64,000 bases of DNA from Adiantum capillus-veneris (taxonomy: Eukaryota; Streptophyta; Polypodiopsida; Polypodiales; Pteridaceae), in the NCBI GenBank assembly GCA_014529385.2, contig CM043942.1:48032244-48096243 (forward strand), given 5' to 3'. A program made the position numbers and the translations under genes. Numbering within the stretch: the stretch's first letter is position 1; each line of letters opens with the position of its first letter. Of the stretch, positions 44,641 to 54,710 are shown one piece after another. The notes beneath the pieces are model-generated. The model was not told the origin of the DNA and did no database searches. It was given only the letters and a program-made list of their open reading frames with translations.

Positions 44641-47600
44641 AAGAAGAAGAAGGAGTCACAGAGTCTCAAGACAACAAGCCAACATCGGAGGCCAATGTGG
44701 CAGGTAAAGTGGAGCAAGATGCTCTAATTCTCTCATTAGACAATGTGTCTAATTCTTGGATAGTAGATTCCGGGGCTTCATTCCATGCGACACCACACAA
44801 GCAACATTTCCAAGACTACACCAAAGGTAATTTTGGGTATGTATACTTGGGAGATGATGAAGCTTGTGAGATTGTCGGCAAAGGTACAGTTTCTGTCAAA
44901 ACTGCTAACGGAAATGAATGGAAGCTTAAAGATGTTAGGCATGTTCCTTCTCTTCGCAAAAATTTGATCTCTACAGGACAATTGGACGATGAAGGTTACA
45001 ACATTGCATTCGGACACAAACGGTGGAAGATCTCAAAGGGATCTTTGGTGGTTGCCAAGGGAGAAAAAGTCGGTACACTTTACTTGTGTACTGTTAGCAC
45101 GCAACCTTCATCTTGTGCAACAACTACAGAAGTTGACAGTGCGGTGTGGCACTATCGGCTTCCGCATATGAGTGCCAAAGGAATGCAAATCCTTCAAACA
45201 AAGAAGTTTCTACCAGGTTTGAAAGAAGTGGACTTAGAGTTCTGTGAAGATTGTGTTTATGGTAAACAAAAGAGGGTGAAATTTCAAAAATCAGGAAATG
45301 AAAGAAAAAATAAAAAACTTGAGTTGGTTCATTCTGATGTTTGGGGTCCTGCAAGTACACCATCACTTGGTGGCTCATTGTACTATGTAACATTCATAGA
45401 CGATGCGACTAGAAAAACATGGGTTTATGTCATGAAGAACAAATCCGATGTATTTTCCATATTTCAAGGGTGGAAAGCCTTTGTGGAGAATGAAACAGGT
45501 ACCAAGGTTAAATGCCTCAGATCCGACAATGGAGGCGAATATTGGAGCCAAGATTTTGAAAGCTTTTGTGCTAGCAATGGCATTAGGAGGCAAAGGACAA
45601 CCCCAAGGACACCTCAACAAAATGGGATTTCGAAAAGGATGAACATGACAATCATGGAGCGAGCACAAAGCATGCGGCTACATGCAGGCCTATCGCTTGA
45701 GCTTTGGGCGGAAGCTGTAAGTATGTCTGTGTACTTAATCAATCGGTCACCCTCAACGGCATTGAATGGGGGAGTTCCAGAAGAGGCATGGACAGGTAAA
45801 CCGGTGAATTATGCATTTCTCAAAGTGTTTGGGTGTGAGGCTTTCATGCACATAGATAGAAGCCTAAGATCAAAGCTAGATGCAAAGTCCAAAAAGTGTT
45901 TCTTCATTGGCTATGGAGAAGGTGACTTTGGGTATCGCCTATGGAATCGTGAAGATGGTAAAATCTTAAGGAGTAGGGATGTAATTCTTAACGAACAAAA
46001 TATGTACAAAGATTACTTGGAAAGAAATCAAACAAAAGAAACAGGTGATGAGTACATGGAGCTTGAGGACGGGGAAGACTCAAGGACTGCAAATGGTGAC
46101 AATGTGCGACAACGTCAACCAAATGAGGAGCCTCAACCTATTCCCCGAAGATCTACAAGAGCAAGTAGACCTCCAGAAAGGTTTGTTCCTTCCTTCAACC
46201 ATCTCTTGATCTCAGATTCTGGAGAGCCGGAATCATATGAAGAAGCTATGCAACATGAATCCAAAGAAGAATGGACGAAGAGCATGCAAGTGGAGATGGA
46301 CTCACTACATCGCAACCAAACATGGGAGTTGGTTGAGTTGCCTAAAGGTAAGCGGGCACTTCAAAACAAATGGGTGTACAAGCTAAAGGAAGAAGAAGGT
46401 GGGAAGAAAAGGTACAAGTCTAGGCTTGTGGTAAAAGGTTTTTCTCAAAAGAAAGGTATTAACTTCAATGAAATATTTTCTCCTGTTGTAAAAATGAACT
46501 CAATTAGGCTTGTCTTAAGCCTTGTGGCTGCTCATGATCTAAATCTCGAGCAAATGGATGTAAATACGGCATTCCCTCACGGTGACTTAGAGGAGGAAAT
46601 CTACATGCTTCAACCAAAGGGGTATGAAGTAAAAGGTAAGGAGAAAATGGTTTGCAGATTAAAGAAGAGCTTGTATGGTTTAAAGCAAGCATCAAGACAA
46701 TGGTACTTGAAGTTTGATCGATGGATGTTGGATCATGGATTCACAAGATGCAACTCGGATCACTGCGTCTACACGAAGAATTTGGGAGATGGAAAATTCA
46801 TCATCCTAATGTTATATGTTGATGACATGTTGATTGCAAGTGCTAACATGCAGGACATCAAAGACCTAAAAGAGAAGCTGTTTAAATCTTTTTCAATGAA
46901 AGATTTAGGTGCTGCAAAGAGGATACTTGGTATGAAAATATCAAGGGACAGGACAAAGAAGACAATAAAGCTATCTCAAGAAGATTACATCAAGAAGGTA
47001 CTAGAAAGGTGTGCAATGCAAAATGCAAAACCAGTTTCTACACCTTTGGCTGGTCACTTTAAAGTAACAAAGGATATGTGTCCAAAGACACAAGAGGAGA
47101 TAGCCTATATGTCTAAAGTTCCATATGCTGCAGCGGTAGGTTCTCTAATGTATGCTATGGTCTGGACAAGGCCAGACATTGCACATGCAGTGGGAGTTGT
47201 GAGTAGGTTCATGGACAACCCAGGTAAAGAGCATTGGCAAGCTGTGAAGTGGATACTTAGGTATCTAAAAGGGACAACAACAAATGCTTTGTATTTTGGA
47301 GGAACTGATATTTTTCTAGAAGGGTATGTTGATGCAGATATGGCAGGTGACAAAGATACTCGAAGGAGCACTACTGGCTATGTGTTCACGATTGGAGGCA
47401 CAGCAGTAAGCTGGGCTTCAAAGCTGCAGAAAGTGGTTTCACTTTCTACCACGGAAGCAGAGTATGTAGCAATGACGGAGGCAAGCAAAGAAATTCTGTG
47501 GCTTCACAGATTCTTAGAAGAGCTTGGATTCAAACAAGACAATTGTGTCTTATACAGCGATAGCCAAAGCGCTATCCATCTTGCGAAGAACTCAGCCTTT

Positions 47601-47777
47601 CATTCAAGGACAAAGCACATTGAGGTGAGATATCACTTCATACACACTCTTTTGGAAGAGGGACAACTAAAGCTAGGAAAGGTGCATACAAGTAAAAATC
47701 CTGCAGACATGTTTACAAAGGTGGTCAACAAGGAGAAGTTGAGCTTTTGCTCATCTTCAATCGGCATTCAAGGATAA
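44547..47777 (+). CDS. copia C pol: protease, integrase, RT, RNase H
   Basis: A 1076-residue open frame. The first 35 or so residues are out-of-frame gag; the true pol begins near ESQDNKPTSEA. Protease active site D74 (WIVDSGASFHAT). GAG-pre-integrase zinc part: WHYRLPHMS and CEDCVYGKQK (the usual LGH is LPH). Integrase core: D264 (HSDVWGP), D327 (LRSDNGGEYW), and at position 363, 36 residues on, Lys in NGISKRMN where Glu is expected. RT: NKWVYKLKEEE, NTAFPHGDLEEEIYM, SLYGLKQASRQWY, catalytic YVDD at 757-760. RNase H: DADMAGDKDTRRSTTGY, STTEAEYVAMTEA, SDSQSAIHLAKN, NPADMFTK at the end. RT looks intact; integrase does not. Confidence 0.95.
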   Translation: MIAQGGASHAQSQFLTVGSAARRAMSRRIASQEEEGVTESQDNKPTSEANVAGKVEQDALILSLDNVSNSWIVDSGASFHATPHKQHFQDYTKGNFGYVYLGDDEACEIVGKGTVSVKTANGNEWKLKDVRHVPSLRKNLISTGQLDDEGYNIAFGHKRWKISKGSLVVAKGEKVGTLYLCTVSTQPSSCATTTEVDSAVWHYRLPHMSAKGMQILQTKKFLPGLKEVDLEFCEDCVYGKQKRVKFQKSGNERKNKKLELVHSDVWGPASTPSLGGSLYYVTFIDDATRKTWVYVMKNKSDVFSIFQGWKAFVENETGTKVKCLRSDNGGEYWSQDFESFCASNGIRRQRTTPRTPQQNGISKRMNMTIMERAQSMRLHAGLSLELWAEAVSMSVYLINRSPSTALNGGVPEEAWTGKPVNYAFLKVFGCEAFMHIDRSLRSKLDAKSKKCFFIGYGEGDFGYRLWNREDGKILRSRDVILNEQNMYKDYLERNQTKETGDEYMELEDGEDSRTANGDNVRQRQPNEEPQPIPRRSTRASRPPERFVPSFNHLLISDSGEPESYEEAMQHESKEEWTKSMQVEMDSLHRNQTWELVELPKGKRALQNKWVYKLKEEEGGKKRYKSRLVVKGFSQKKGINFNEIFSPVVKMNSIRLVLSLVAAHDLNLEQMDVNTAFPHGDLEEEIYMLQPKGYEVKGKEKMVCRLKKSLYGLKQASRQWYLKFDRWMLDHGFTRCNSDHCVYTKNLGDGKFIILMLYVDDMLIASANMQDIKDLKEKLFKSFSMKDLGAAKRILGMKISRDRTKKTIKLSQEDYIKKVLERCAMQNAKPVSTPLAGHFKVTKDMCPKTQEEIAYMSKVPYAAAVGSLMYAMVWTRPDIAHAVGVVSRFMDNPGKEHWQAVKWILRYLKGTTTNALYFGGTDIFLEGYVDADMAGDKDTRRSTTGYVFTIGGTAVSWASKLQKVVSLSTTEAEYVAMTEASKEILWLHRFLEELGFKQDNCVLYSDSQSAIHLAKNSAFHSRTKHIEVRYHFIHTLLEEGQLKLGKVHTSKNPADMFTKVVNKEKLSFCSSSIGIQG

Positions 47778-47825
47778 GAAGCCAGGATGGAAAGCAGTCA
47801 CATGTTTGGTTTGGAGATCAGTCTC

Positions 47826-47837
47826 CAAGTGGGAGAT
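47826..47837 (+). promoter_or_regulatory. Polypurine tract of copia C
   Basis: CAAGTGGGAGAT ends directly at the 3' LTR start TGTTAAG. AGTGGGAG is the usual copia PPT core. Confidence 0.88.
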
Positions 47838-48579
47838 TGTTAAGTATGGAGCTTGATTTACCCCTTGTAATCTTTTGTGGTAAAAGCGCACATTTGTAAG
47901 GCCCCCATTATGAGGAGAAGCCATCGTGCGTGAAGGAAAATCACTCGCCGGAACCATAATTTTCACGGCCAAAAATCAGGGGCAACTTTAGGGGCCTCGG
48001 AGGCGGAAGCCCCGAGACTTTTTTTCCCTCATCGGAATATTCCTTTTCACCGGAATATTATGGCCGGCGGCGGCCGGGAAAGTGGTCAGAAAACAAACCA
48101 GTCGGGTTGGCGGTGGTCGGAAGTCAATGGCCGGTGGCCGGTGGCCGAATTCAGAAGCGGATTTGTCTACACAGGGCGGATTGGAGGGTCCGATTTGGAC
48201 TTATTCACACAAGGACGGCTACACATGGCTGCCTCTCATGAGAGAGGGCAGCCCTTTTGGCCTATAAAAGGAGGCCATTTCTACACACATTTGATAGTGT
48301 GAAGTTGATGCAACAAGGTGGGTGTGAGGTGGTGAGAGTGAAGCAAGGTGGGAGCTCCAAAAGGGTATAATCCCTTTGTAAACTACTTCTTGTTTTGAAG
48401 TACTAAAGCCATTGAGTGGCTGCTTTCCCGTGGACGTAGCCCACATTGGGTGAACCACGTATATCGTGTGTACTCTCTCTCTCTCTCTCTTTACTCTATA
48501 ATCTCGTGTATGTAGATCTGTCTCTCTCCATTAAGTAATCTACTTAATTATCTATTTAGCTACGTCTTATTTCCTAACA
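47838..48579 (+). repeat. 3' LTR of copia C
   Basis: 742 bp, TATA box at 48263-48270. It lacks a segment present in the 5' LTR between TTGTCTACAC and GGGCGGATTGGAGG and has an extra block (AACTTTAGGGGCCTCGG) near 47985. Confidence 0.95.
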
Positions 48580-48646
48580 CATCCTACCCAATGCTGAAGA
48601 ACGTCGTAGAGAGATTGCAAAGCGCCTCCTATCAAAAGATAGTTAA
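48580..48646 (+). pseudogene. Unrecognised gene, 3' end beyond the copia insertion
   Basis: After removing the copia element and one copy of CATCC, the frame before the insertion (ALGVDSAQAIATLMLTS) reads on as ILPNAEERRREIAKRLLSKD and a serine, then TAA at 48644-48646. The join is in frame, which supports this being the true C-terminus and shows that the gene was coding near the time of insertion. Confidence 0.7.
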
Positions 48647-48836
48647 GCCTGATGTACAACCTTTTTAAATGAAAATCATCTCAACTTATTCTTGTCCATG
48701 ATCTATTGCAACTTCAGGTTTCTGTTTTGATCATATTCAATGACCATGCAATTTGTAAAAACTTTATCTTTAGTTATATGTATAATTTTGTTTTTGTACA
48801 TTGATAAAAGTTATCTTGTAATCGGCACCAAAATGT
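48647..48836 (+). other. Probable 3' flank of the decayed gene
   Basis: AT-rich; no feature beyond a possible 3' UTR of the gene ending at 48646. Confidence 0.4.
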
Positions 48837-49024
48837 CCATTAGGTACTCTAGGTGGCATGGATATGCTAGGCGATGGCTAATTGGGTCAAATGAGCTCTG
48901 TCCACAAGGCAACAAGAAAAGGCTCTACAGCACTGCTGTCTGGCCAATTCTTGCTACCTTATGGACTAAGCTCATTTGGCCAATTAGCCATCTAGCAAAT
49001 GTAGGCCACCTGCATACCTAATGG
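48837..49024. mobile_element. 188-bp foldback MITE
   Basis: The left arm 48837-48909 and right arm 48957-49024 are inverted copies (about 80 percent). The outer ends match as CCATTAGGTA / TACCTAATGG, and GATGGCTAATTGG and CAAATGAGCT are shared inside. No coding sequence. No clear target duplication, so the superfamily is unknown. Confidence 0.75.
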
Positions 49025-49503
49025 ATTCTCATGCCAATCACAATACAACTTTTTTGCCTGATTTTCCATCAACTAGCATATGCAGGACATCTGGAGTACC
49101 TATTGCCCGGCCAATTATCATCTCACCTTCAACCAATTAACTAAAAGAAATGTAGAAAATTATAGACATGAAGCTTATCTTCATTGATCTAAATTACACA
49201 AACTAAAAAACTTTTTTCAAGATTTTATAGAGAGACAATAAGAGATGTGATTGTATTTATTGCAAAGTGCAAATACAGTGAGTTCCAAAGAAAACTTGAT
49301 TCCATTACAAGGTTTCAAAGCAAACTTGATTCCAATACAACGGTTAGTTACAAAAAGGTTTGATGTCAAAAAATATCACTCATGCCTAAGGCGACGTGCT
49401 AGTTGCATGTCCTTGGCCATGATTGTTACACGCTTGGCACGGACAGCACATAAGAACGTATTCTCAAAGAGACTAACCAAATAAGCCTATGCATCCTCCT
49501 AAA
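49025..49503. other. Anonymous DNA
   Basis: No gene was recognised; a short local duplication of CAAACTTGATTCCA(TT/AT)ACAA lies near 49285-49340. It may hold the 3' end of the minus-strand gene at 49504-50110. Confidence 0.4.
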
Positions 49504-50110
49504 TTAATTTGAGGGCAACATCAGACATCCGAAGCTCTGTGTTGTAGCTTTGTAGTACCTATCTACACGTCCAGGCAAATGGTGCCTTCTTGATAAGCAA
49601 GTCCGCCGTATTTTGGTAACACCGAATTTCAGCAAATGCTCTATAGAAGTGTCGTGCTCTTTGAGATTGTTGTTGTGGGGTCCTTTGAGCTCCTTGGGGT
49701 GTGTTCTTTGTGGCTTTCTATAGAGTTTTGACTTACGGCGGCGCTTGGGAGGTGGCTCAGGGGCATCTTCATTAGGATCATAATCTTCATCATTGTTGAT
49801 GCACTCACCATTGTTGGGTACATCAGAAGGCATGGCACCCATCCCCCTCGACATTGACTTGTGAGCCACATTTTGACAACCTTGGCCGAATGGGCCTCGC
49901 ACCCATCCCTCTTGGAAACATCTCTCCGTCCACCCAATGAGTCACTGGGATGTCCTCCCCTTCCTAGGATGAATGCTCATTAGACGTGTCTGTCTCTGTG
50001 CATTCGGGGTCGGCTAGCTCTTTGGGTTGCCGATTTGTACGCATCTTCTGCTTCTTGCACACCTCATTGGTCTTTGGATTCTTCTTTGTAGTTTTTTTTG
50101 TCCTTGCCAT
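49504..50110 (-). pseudogene. Small basic/acidic protein gene, frameshifted
   Basis: It starts MARTKKTTKKNPKTNEVCKK at 50110, about 90 bases downstream of a TATA box. It continues RQPKELADPECTETDTSNEH and hits a stop (HSS*), then EGEDIPVTHWVDGEMFPRGM. A frame change leads to GCQNVAHKSMSRGMGAMPSD, then the acidic stretch NNDEDYDPNEDAPEPPP and a nuclear-localisation-like KRRRKSKLYRK. The last part (HLLKFGVTKIRRTCLSRRHH) ends at 49504. I do not recognise it. The composition suggests a nuclear or DNA-binding protein. It lies downstream of the transposase-like sequence on the same strand and could be a second gene of the same element. Confidence 0.45.
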
Positions 50111-50196
50111 CTAGAAAGTGTCTTTGGGAATATCTTTAGAGCTTAGGGTATTCGGAGAGGGAGGGAGTGTTTTGTGTTTGTGATGGGGGGTTTTCC

Positions 50197-50208
50197 CTCT
50201 TTATATGG
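50197..50208 (-). promoter_or_regulatory. TATA box for the 50110 gene
   Basis: The minus strand reads CCATATAAAGAG, with C/A-rich leader sequence between it and the ATG at 50110, a normal plant promoter spacing. Confidence 0.5.
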
Positions 50209-50211
50209 GGT

Positions 50212-50699
50212 GGCCATAGAAGGGTGGGTTCACACGGTGGAAAAGAGCTGCTAAAAGGACAAGAAAATAATCTTTTGAATTACAAAACCACATGAAAGTA
50301 AAGAACTATTTGATCTCATAGAGCTAAACGTCTACTTGAACAATTGCGTAAACAATCAAACAATGAAAACACTCGATGAAAAGCAAGAGGGTTGTGACAC
50401 AAAAAATTATGTTGTAATACTCAGATTACGGGGATAATATGTGCATTCAAGTGTAATGGATTTTCCATCATCATGAGATTCCAAGTACATCTATTGCCTC
50501 CTGGCCCAGACTTTTCCCACCCTAGTCCTTGATGCTCGCCACACTGCATGTCGTACTGGACCTTGTGAGGATCTCCAGTGCTCTAAGGAACAAGCATGGG
50601 CCAGTTTGATGTCCTTCTTTTGCCAAGCGTGATGACCTTGCACGTTCGATGGACACTTTGCATCCAAAGTGGTAAGGTAAAACCAGTTGAACTTCCTAA
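50212..50699. other. Unassigned; perhaps the 3' part of the transposase-like gene
   Basis: Only broken frames on the minus strand; no domain could be named. Confidence 0.35.
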
Positions 50700-53043
50700 A
50701 GATAGCATGAGTGCATTAAACCCCCTCCATGTATTTTATTCTTGAAGTAGACACCTCTGGCACGATATTGTGACTTCTCCATACCTTGCGTGCTCCAAAC
50801 ATCCAATGAACCATACATGTTCATAAAGTATGCACCATGTGCATAGAGGATATGCTATCCATAAAGCCACAACACATCGATGATGATCAAAAGTAAAGCA
50901 TAGAATAGACCAAGGCGGAATAGCAAGCACTCACCATATAGTGTGTAATGTTTGTTTCACCCCATGCTATGACGACTACCTTTGTGAACTCCACCACCAA
51001 ATTTTGGAATTGTTGTTGTTGCTCATTGGTTGTGCTTGCAAACCATAGTATCTTCATCATCTTGTTGAATACTGCCCAAAACATGATGTCGGCTAAGCAC
51101 AACACTTGCATTGCTATCATTGTCCGTTGTATACTTGCAAAGATCCTGCACAACTCCCATCCACATTCAGATATTGATGACCTGACATGTGCACTACTTT
51201 CCTTGGGCGAAACCCTCTTCAAAAGTGCCTTGCATTTAGTCCACTCATGGACATTGGTTGGGCCACTTCTTGAGCGCTTGCATTGTTCTTTTGTGCAACA
51301 ATGGATGTATTGGTCCCATGACAACCTATTGAATTTAAAAGCCCTTCCACTTTTGGGATAGCATAAAGCGAACTCTTTGTAGGCTTCATTGTAAAGGCAT
51401 AATCAATATGAAGCTTCAATAAACAATCAAAGATGCACATAAAAATATGAAGTGTGCAAAAATGCACATTTTTGAGAGGGAAGTTAATTATAGGGTTCCA
51501 TTCATTGTCTTTTATGGCACAATTGGGCTCCTCTAGCATATGACATCATAGCATTGAGTGCTCCCACACGCGTGTAATTTGTGAATTGTCCTTTTCCTCT
51601 GTTTTGTCAACTGTTGCATTTTTGCATGCATTCCCCTTATAGCCCTTAATGAAAAATGGACAAGGATACAGAGCTCCAGCCCCTTGTTTGCACCCTAGAA
51701 TGCACTTGATTGTTCTCAAATCGCCACCTAAGTGCCAATCAACTTCAAACTCCCCTATGCCATCCTCTTGGAGTTCCTCCCAAGCTAGTTGTGCCTTAAT
51801 GACATCTATCATCCACAAAATACATTCAAAAATCAAGCAAGCACTTCATGGGTCTCCTTGGGAACCTCAATAGCACCAAGCCACCAAATTTCTATCTCCA
51901 ACTGGACACTAAAAGATGGTGCACACTCTTCATTCAGAGCTATACGCTTCGCATGAAATAAGGCCTCGTTCATGAGAGTAATACTCATCCTTTCTAGTCT
52001 TTGTTTCTTCACAATTTGACACTCGTCTAGCTAGAGCACAAACGTCAACTTTGATCTAGTGCTAAAAATGTCCAAAATAACATATAAAAAACATAATTTG
52101 GAAAAAAAACTGACTATGCATTGTTGTAGCCTCATCATTAGGTGGTACACCATAAAAATGTACCATTGCCATTTGAAGCTTTCTCAAATCAACAAAAATA
52201 TTATTTGACATTGAGTAAGGAAATCCCTTGTCCACTATGTCTGCACCGACGCTTGCATTGGTATGTTTTCTTACTCCTTTTGAACTCTTGGTAAAGGTGG
52301 ATGAAGGAATTATCTCCTCTATGTGCAAATAGCCCCTATTCGAAAGTACACATCTTAGTTCAAAGCCTTCTTAGCAAGATTGACCTTAAATGGTATAGGA
52401 AAAACATTCTCAGTAATTCCTCTTTCCCTTAAAGCATCCTTAAGGAGACCATATAAGGCAACGTATCCCTTAGTATTAATTTCCACTTCATCACAAGCCT
52501 TCTGTACATCAACGTCGCTCACAAGATTTGAAAACTTTGCATAACCTCCTTTGTGACAACATTATTTAAATTTTTTATATTTGGTGCTCGTAAACGGGCT
52601 ATGACATCCGATTTCTTGAGGCACAAACTCAACAAATGGATGCTATCCTCTTGGATGTGGCCACCACATAGCTCTTGGATAAAATTCCTAGAAGAAGGGA
52701 CAAAAACATTACCATAGAAGCAATTTAAAGCATGTATTGGAGCATAGCAAAATGCACCTTGTAGTTGTAACCCTTCTTTTTTGAGCACTACCTTCAGGGC
52801 TAAAGTCTCTATGGCTGAGAAGCTCCTCTTATGTTTCCTTGCACCTAAGGGCGTCTTTTTAAGATGCAGGATCTTATCTTCAAGCTTTGCAATCTTAGCA
52901 TTTTTCTCTTCCACGTGTAGCTTAACAGTTTGCACTTCCTCCTCTGCATGAATGATCCTTTCGCGCAATCCACTAGTGGTATGGGAAAGAAGTTGGCATT
53001 GATGCAAAGACCATTGTGTGCTATTAGCTCCAATAGTCAACAA
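50700..53043 (-). pseudogene. Possible uncharacterised DDE transposase, decayed
   Basis: The minus strand carries sense pieces in order. 53043-52519: a coiled coil (ERIIHAEEEVQTVKLHVEEK, KIAKLEDKILHLKK), then CYAPIHALNCFYGN and LCLKKSDVIARLRAPN. 52520-52370: SDVDVQKACDEVEINTKGYV and ALYGLLKDALRERGITENVF. 52328-52090: FVDLRKLQMAMVHFYGVPPN. 52030-51850: a stop, then LDECQIVKKQRLERMSITLM, SFSVQLEIEIWWLGAIEVPK. 51836-51546: FEVDWHLGGDLRTIKCILGC, KQGAGALYPCPFFIKGYKG. 51480-51390: LKNVHFCTLHIFMCIFDCLL. An Asp in LDE and another in GGDL, about 90 residues apart, are plausible first and second acidic residues of an RNase H-fold transposase; no third was fixed. Stops and shifts are many. A 53-nt GT-AG intron could fit at about 52118-52066. 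Confidence 0.45.
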
Positions 53044-53374
53044 TCACTTGCAGTGTCCACCAAGAAGACCTTGCTCCCCTCTACCTACATATTGTAAGAA
53101 TAAGCAAGGCTATTGAATGTTGAATACACATTGATCATTAGGGTAGAGGCAACCATGCACCCAAAGGTCCACATTGGTGTGACATGTATCATGGTGTTGT
53201 TGTGCAATTTACAAGTATTGATGTTTTAAGGGTGCGAAGTCCTTTGGCAGCTGAACATGTAGAGACACCATTTTTGAACTTGGAGATCTTGCTGCGGATG
53301 GGAGGTTTGTAATGTCACTTACTCCATGGAAAGGGGAATAAATTTGGCATCAAGTAAGAGAGCTATGGGATGAA
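53044..53374. other. Unassigned, upstream of the transposase-like frame
   Basis: No gene was recognised. It could include the 5' end of the minus-strand frame at 53043. Confidence 0.35.
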
Positions 53375-53545
53375 GAGCTACAACAGAGATACGGAGTGGA
53401 GAGGAGAGCTATGGAGTGGACAACTATGGAATGGAGAGCTGCAGAGCAGAGCTACGGAGTGGAGAGGAGAGCTATGGAGTGGAGAGCTATGGAGTGGAGA
53501 GCTATGGGATGGAGAGCTGCAGCAGAGCTATGGAGTGGACCTGCA
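53375..53545. repeat. 15-bp minisatellite (CTATGGAGTGGAGAG)
   Basis: About 11 imperfect units of AGAGCTATGGAGTGG with variants (GCAGAGCTACGG, CTGCAGCAG). It stays open in several frames because 15 is a multiple of 3; the predicted peptides are not taken as genes. Confidence 0.9.
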
Positions 53546-54061
53546 ACAAGGAGAGGGAAGGAGAAAGAGTTTGTGATGAAAAATAGAAGGGAGAAGAGAG
53601 AGGGAGAGGAGTGAGAGAGAGGGGAGTGATTTTGGAGGGAACTGAGAAAAGTTGGAGAGTTTGACATTTTGCAGGTCTAGTAGTGAAATTTTGAGAGAAA
53701 AATTTGATTTTTGGGTATGCATATAGGTTGGGGAGAAGTTTTGAGTAAAAATGAGGTTTATTTGAATTTTTCTTGAAAAAGGGCGGGGGTTATGGACGCC
53801 CTTGATGATGTGGCAAAAGAAAGGGGGTAGGGTAGTTATTGTCATAAGGGCCACCACTCTTTTGGGTAGAGAGAGAATGTACCTAATACCCCCCCAGGCT
53901 CTATTTCAGCCTACAAAAAGCCTATGACAACCCTAAAAAAAGCCTATGAGAAAACCCTCATTCAATGCTCTTCTCTCCTAAATCACACACATTTTTGCCT
54001 TAATCCCTTAAAATTAGGGATCCTTACAAGGCCCTTTTGGGGTTCATATTTTTTCTAATGT
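53546..54061. other. GA-rich then C-rich spacer
   Basis: Purine-rich to about 53640, then anonymous. A short repeat of AAAAGCCTATGA(C/G)A is at 53935-53955. No gene. Gypsy C begins abruptly at about 54062. Confidence 0.5.
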
Positions 54062-54710
54062 GACAGAGCACTAAACCAGATCACTATCAAAATAAGATTT
54101 CTTGTACTGTGGGTAGACGATCTGTTTGATAAGCTACAAGGCTCGACCTACTTTAGTAGGATTGACCTTAAAAGTGGCTATCATCAAATAAGGATAGTGA
54201 ATGAAGATATCGTAAAGACCACGTTTCACACAACGTTGGTCTTTATATGAATACCTTGTCATGCCTTTTGGCTTGACAAATTCTCTAGACACATTCAACT
54301 GCTTAATGGAGAAAATCTTTAGACCCTGCAGCAAGTTTACTGCGATGATATCATCATCTACTCCAAATCTATTGAGGAGCATAAGAAACATCTCTAGGTA
54401 ATTTTTCAAGCATTGAGGGAGAATAAACTTTTCATTAATCAAAAGAAGAGTGAATTTTTCCTTCAAGAGATTCAATACTTAAGTCACATTATCTCTCAAG
54501 ATGGTATCCGTATGGATCCAACCAAGTTAGAGGTAATAACAGTATGGATCCAACCAAGTTAGAGGTAATAAAAGGATGGCATATCCCAAGGAATCTACAG
54601 GAGCTACAAAGCTTTATTGGTATGTGTGCATACTATAGATGCTTCATAGCTATATTCTCACAAATAGCAAGACCATTACATGACTTGACAAAGTAGAATG
54701 TTAAGTACAT
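54062..54710 (+). pseudogene. gypsy C reverse transcriptase, decayed
   Basis: [40 protein letters not shown], then shifted pieces with CDDIIIYSKSIEEHKKHL (catalytic DD) and LQEIQYLSHIISQDGIRMDP. Contains several stops, plus a 32-bp tandem duplication (54511-54574). Confidence 0.85.
54511..54574 (+). repeat. 32-bp tandem duplication inside gypsy C RT
   Basis: TATGGATCCAACCAAGTTAG... occurs twice back to back (54511-54542, 54543-54574) with two differences near the end. It is absent from copy A, so it arose in this copy. Confidence 0.93.

Larger units (their letters stand above)
43097..48579 (+). mobile_element. Ty1/copia element C, nearly complete
   Basis: 5' LTR 43097-43821 (725 bp), PBS 43824-43835, gag, one long pol frame, PPT, 3' LTR 47838-48579 (742 bp). 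TSD CATCC on both sides (43092-43096, 48580-48584). Domain order protease, integrase, RT, RNase H is the copia order; RT and RNase H sequence style fits the Tnt1/Tork-like group. Gag has a stop and a frameshift and integrase lost a catalytic Glu, so this copy is not autonomous. Confidence 0.96.

Noticed and set aside
53370-53614. Trp/Glu-rich repeat protein (WSGELW...)
   Set aside because: A 15-bp minisatellite is open in several frames by arithmetic; no start context or homology.
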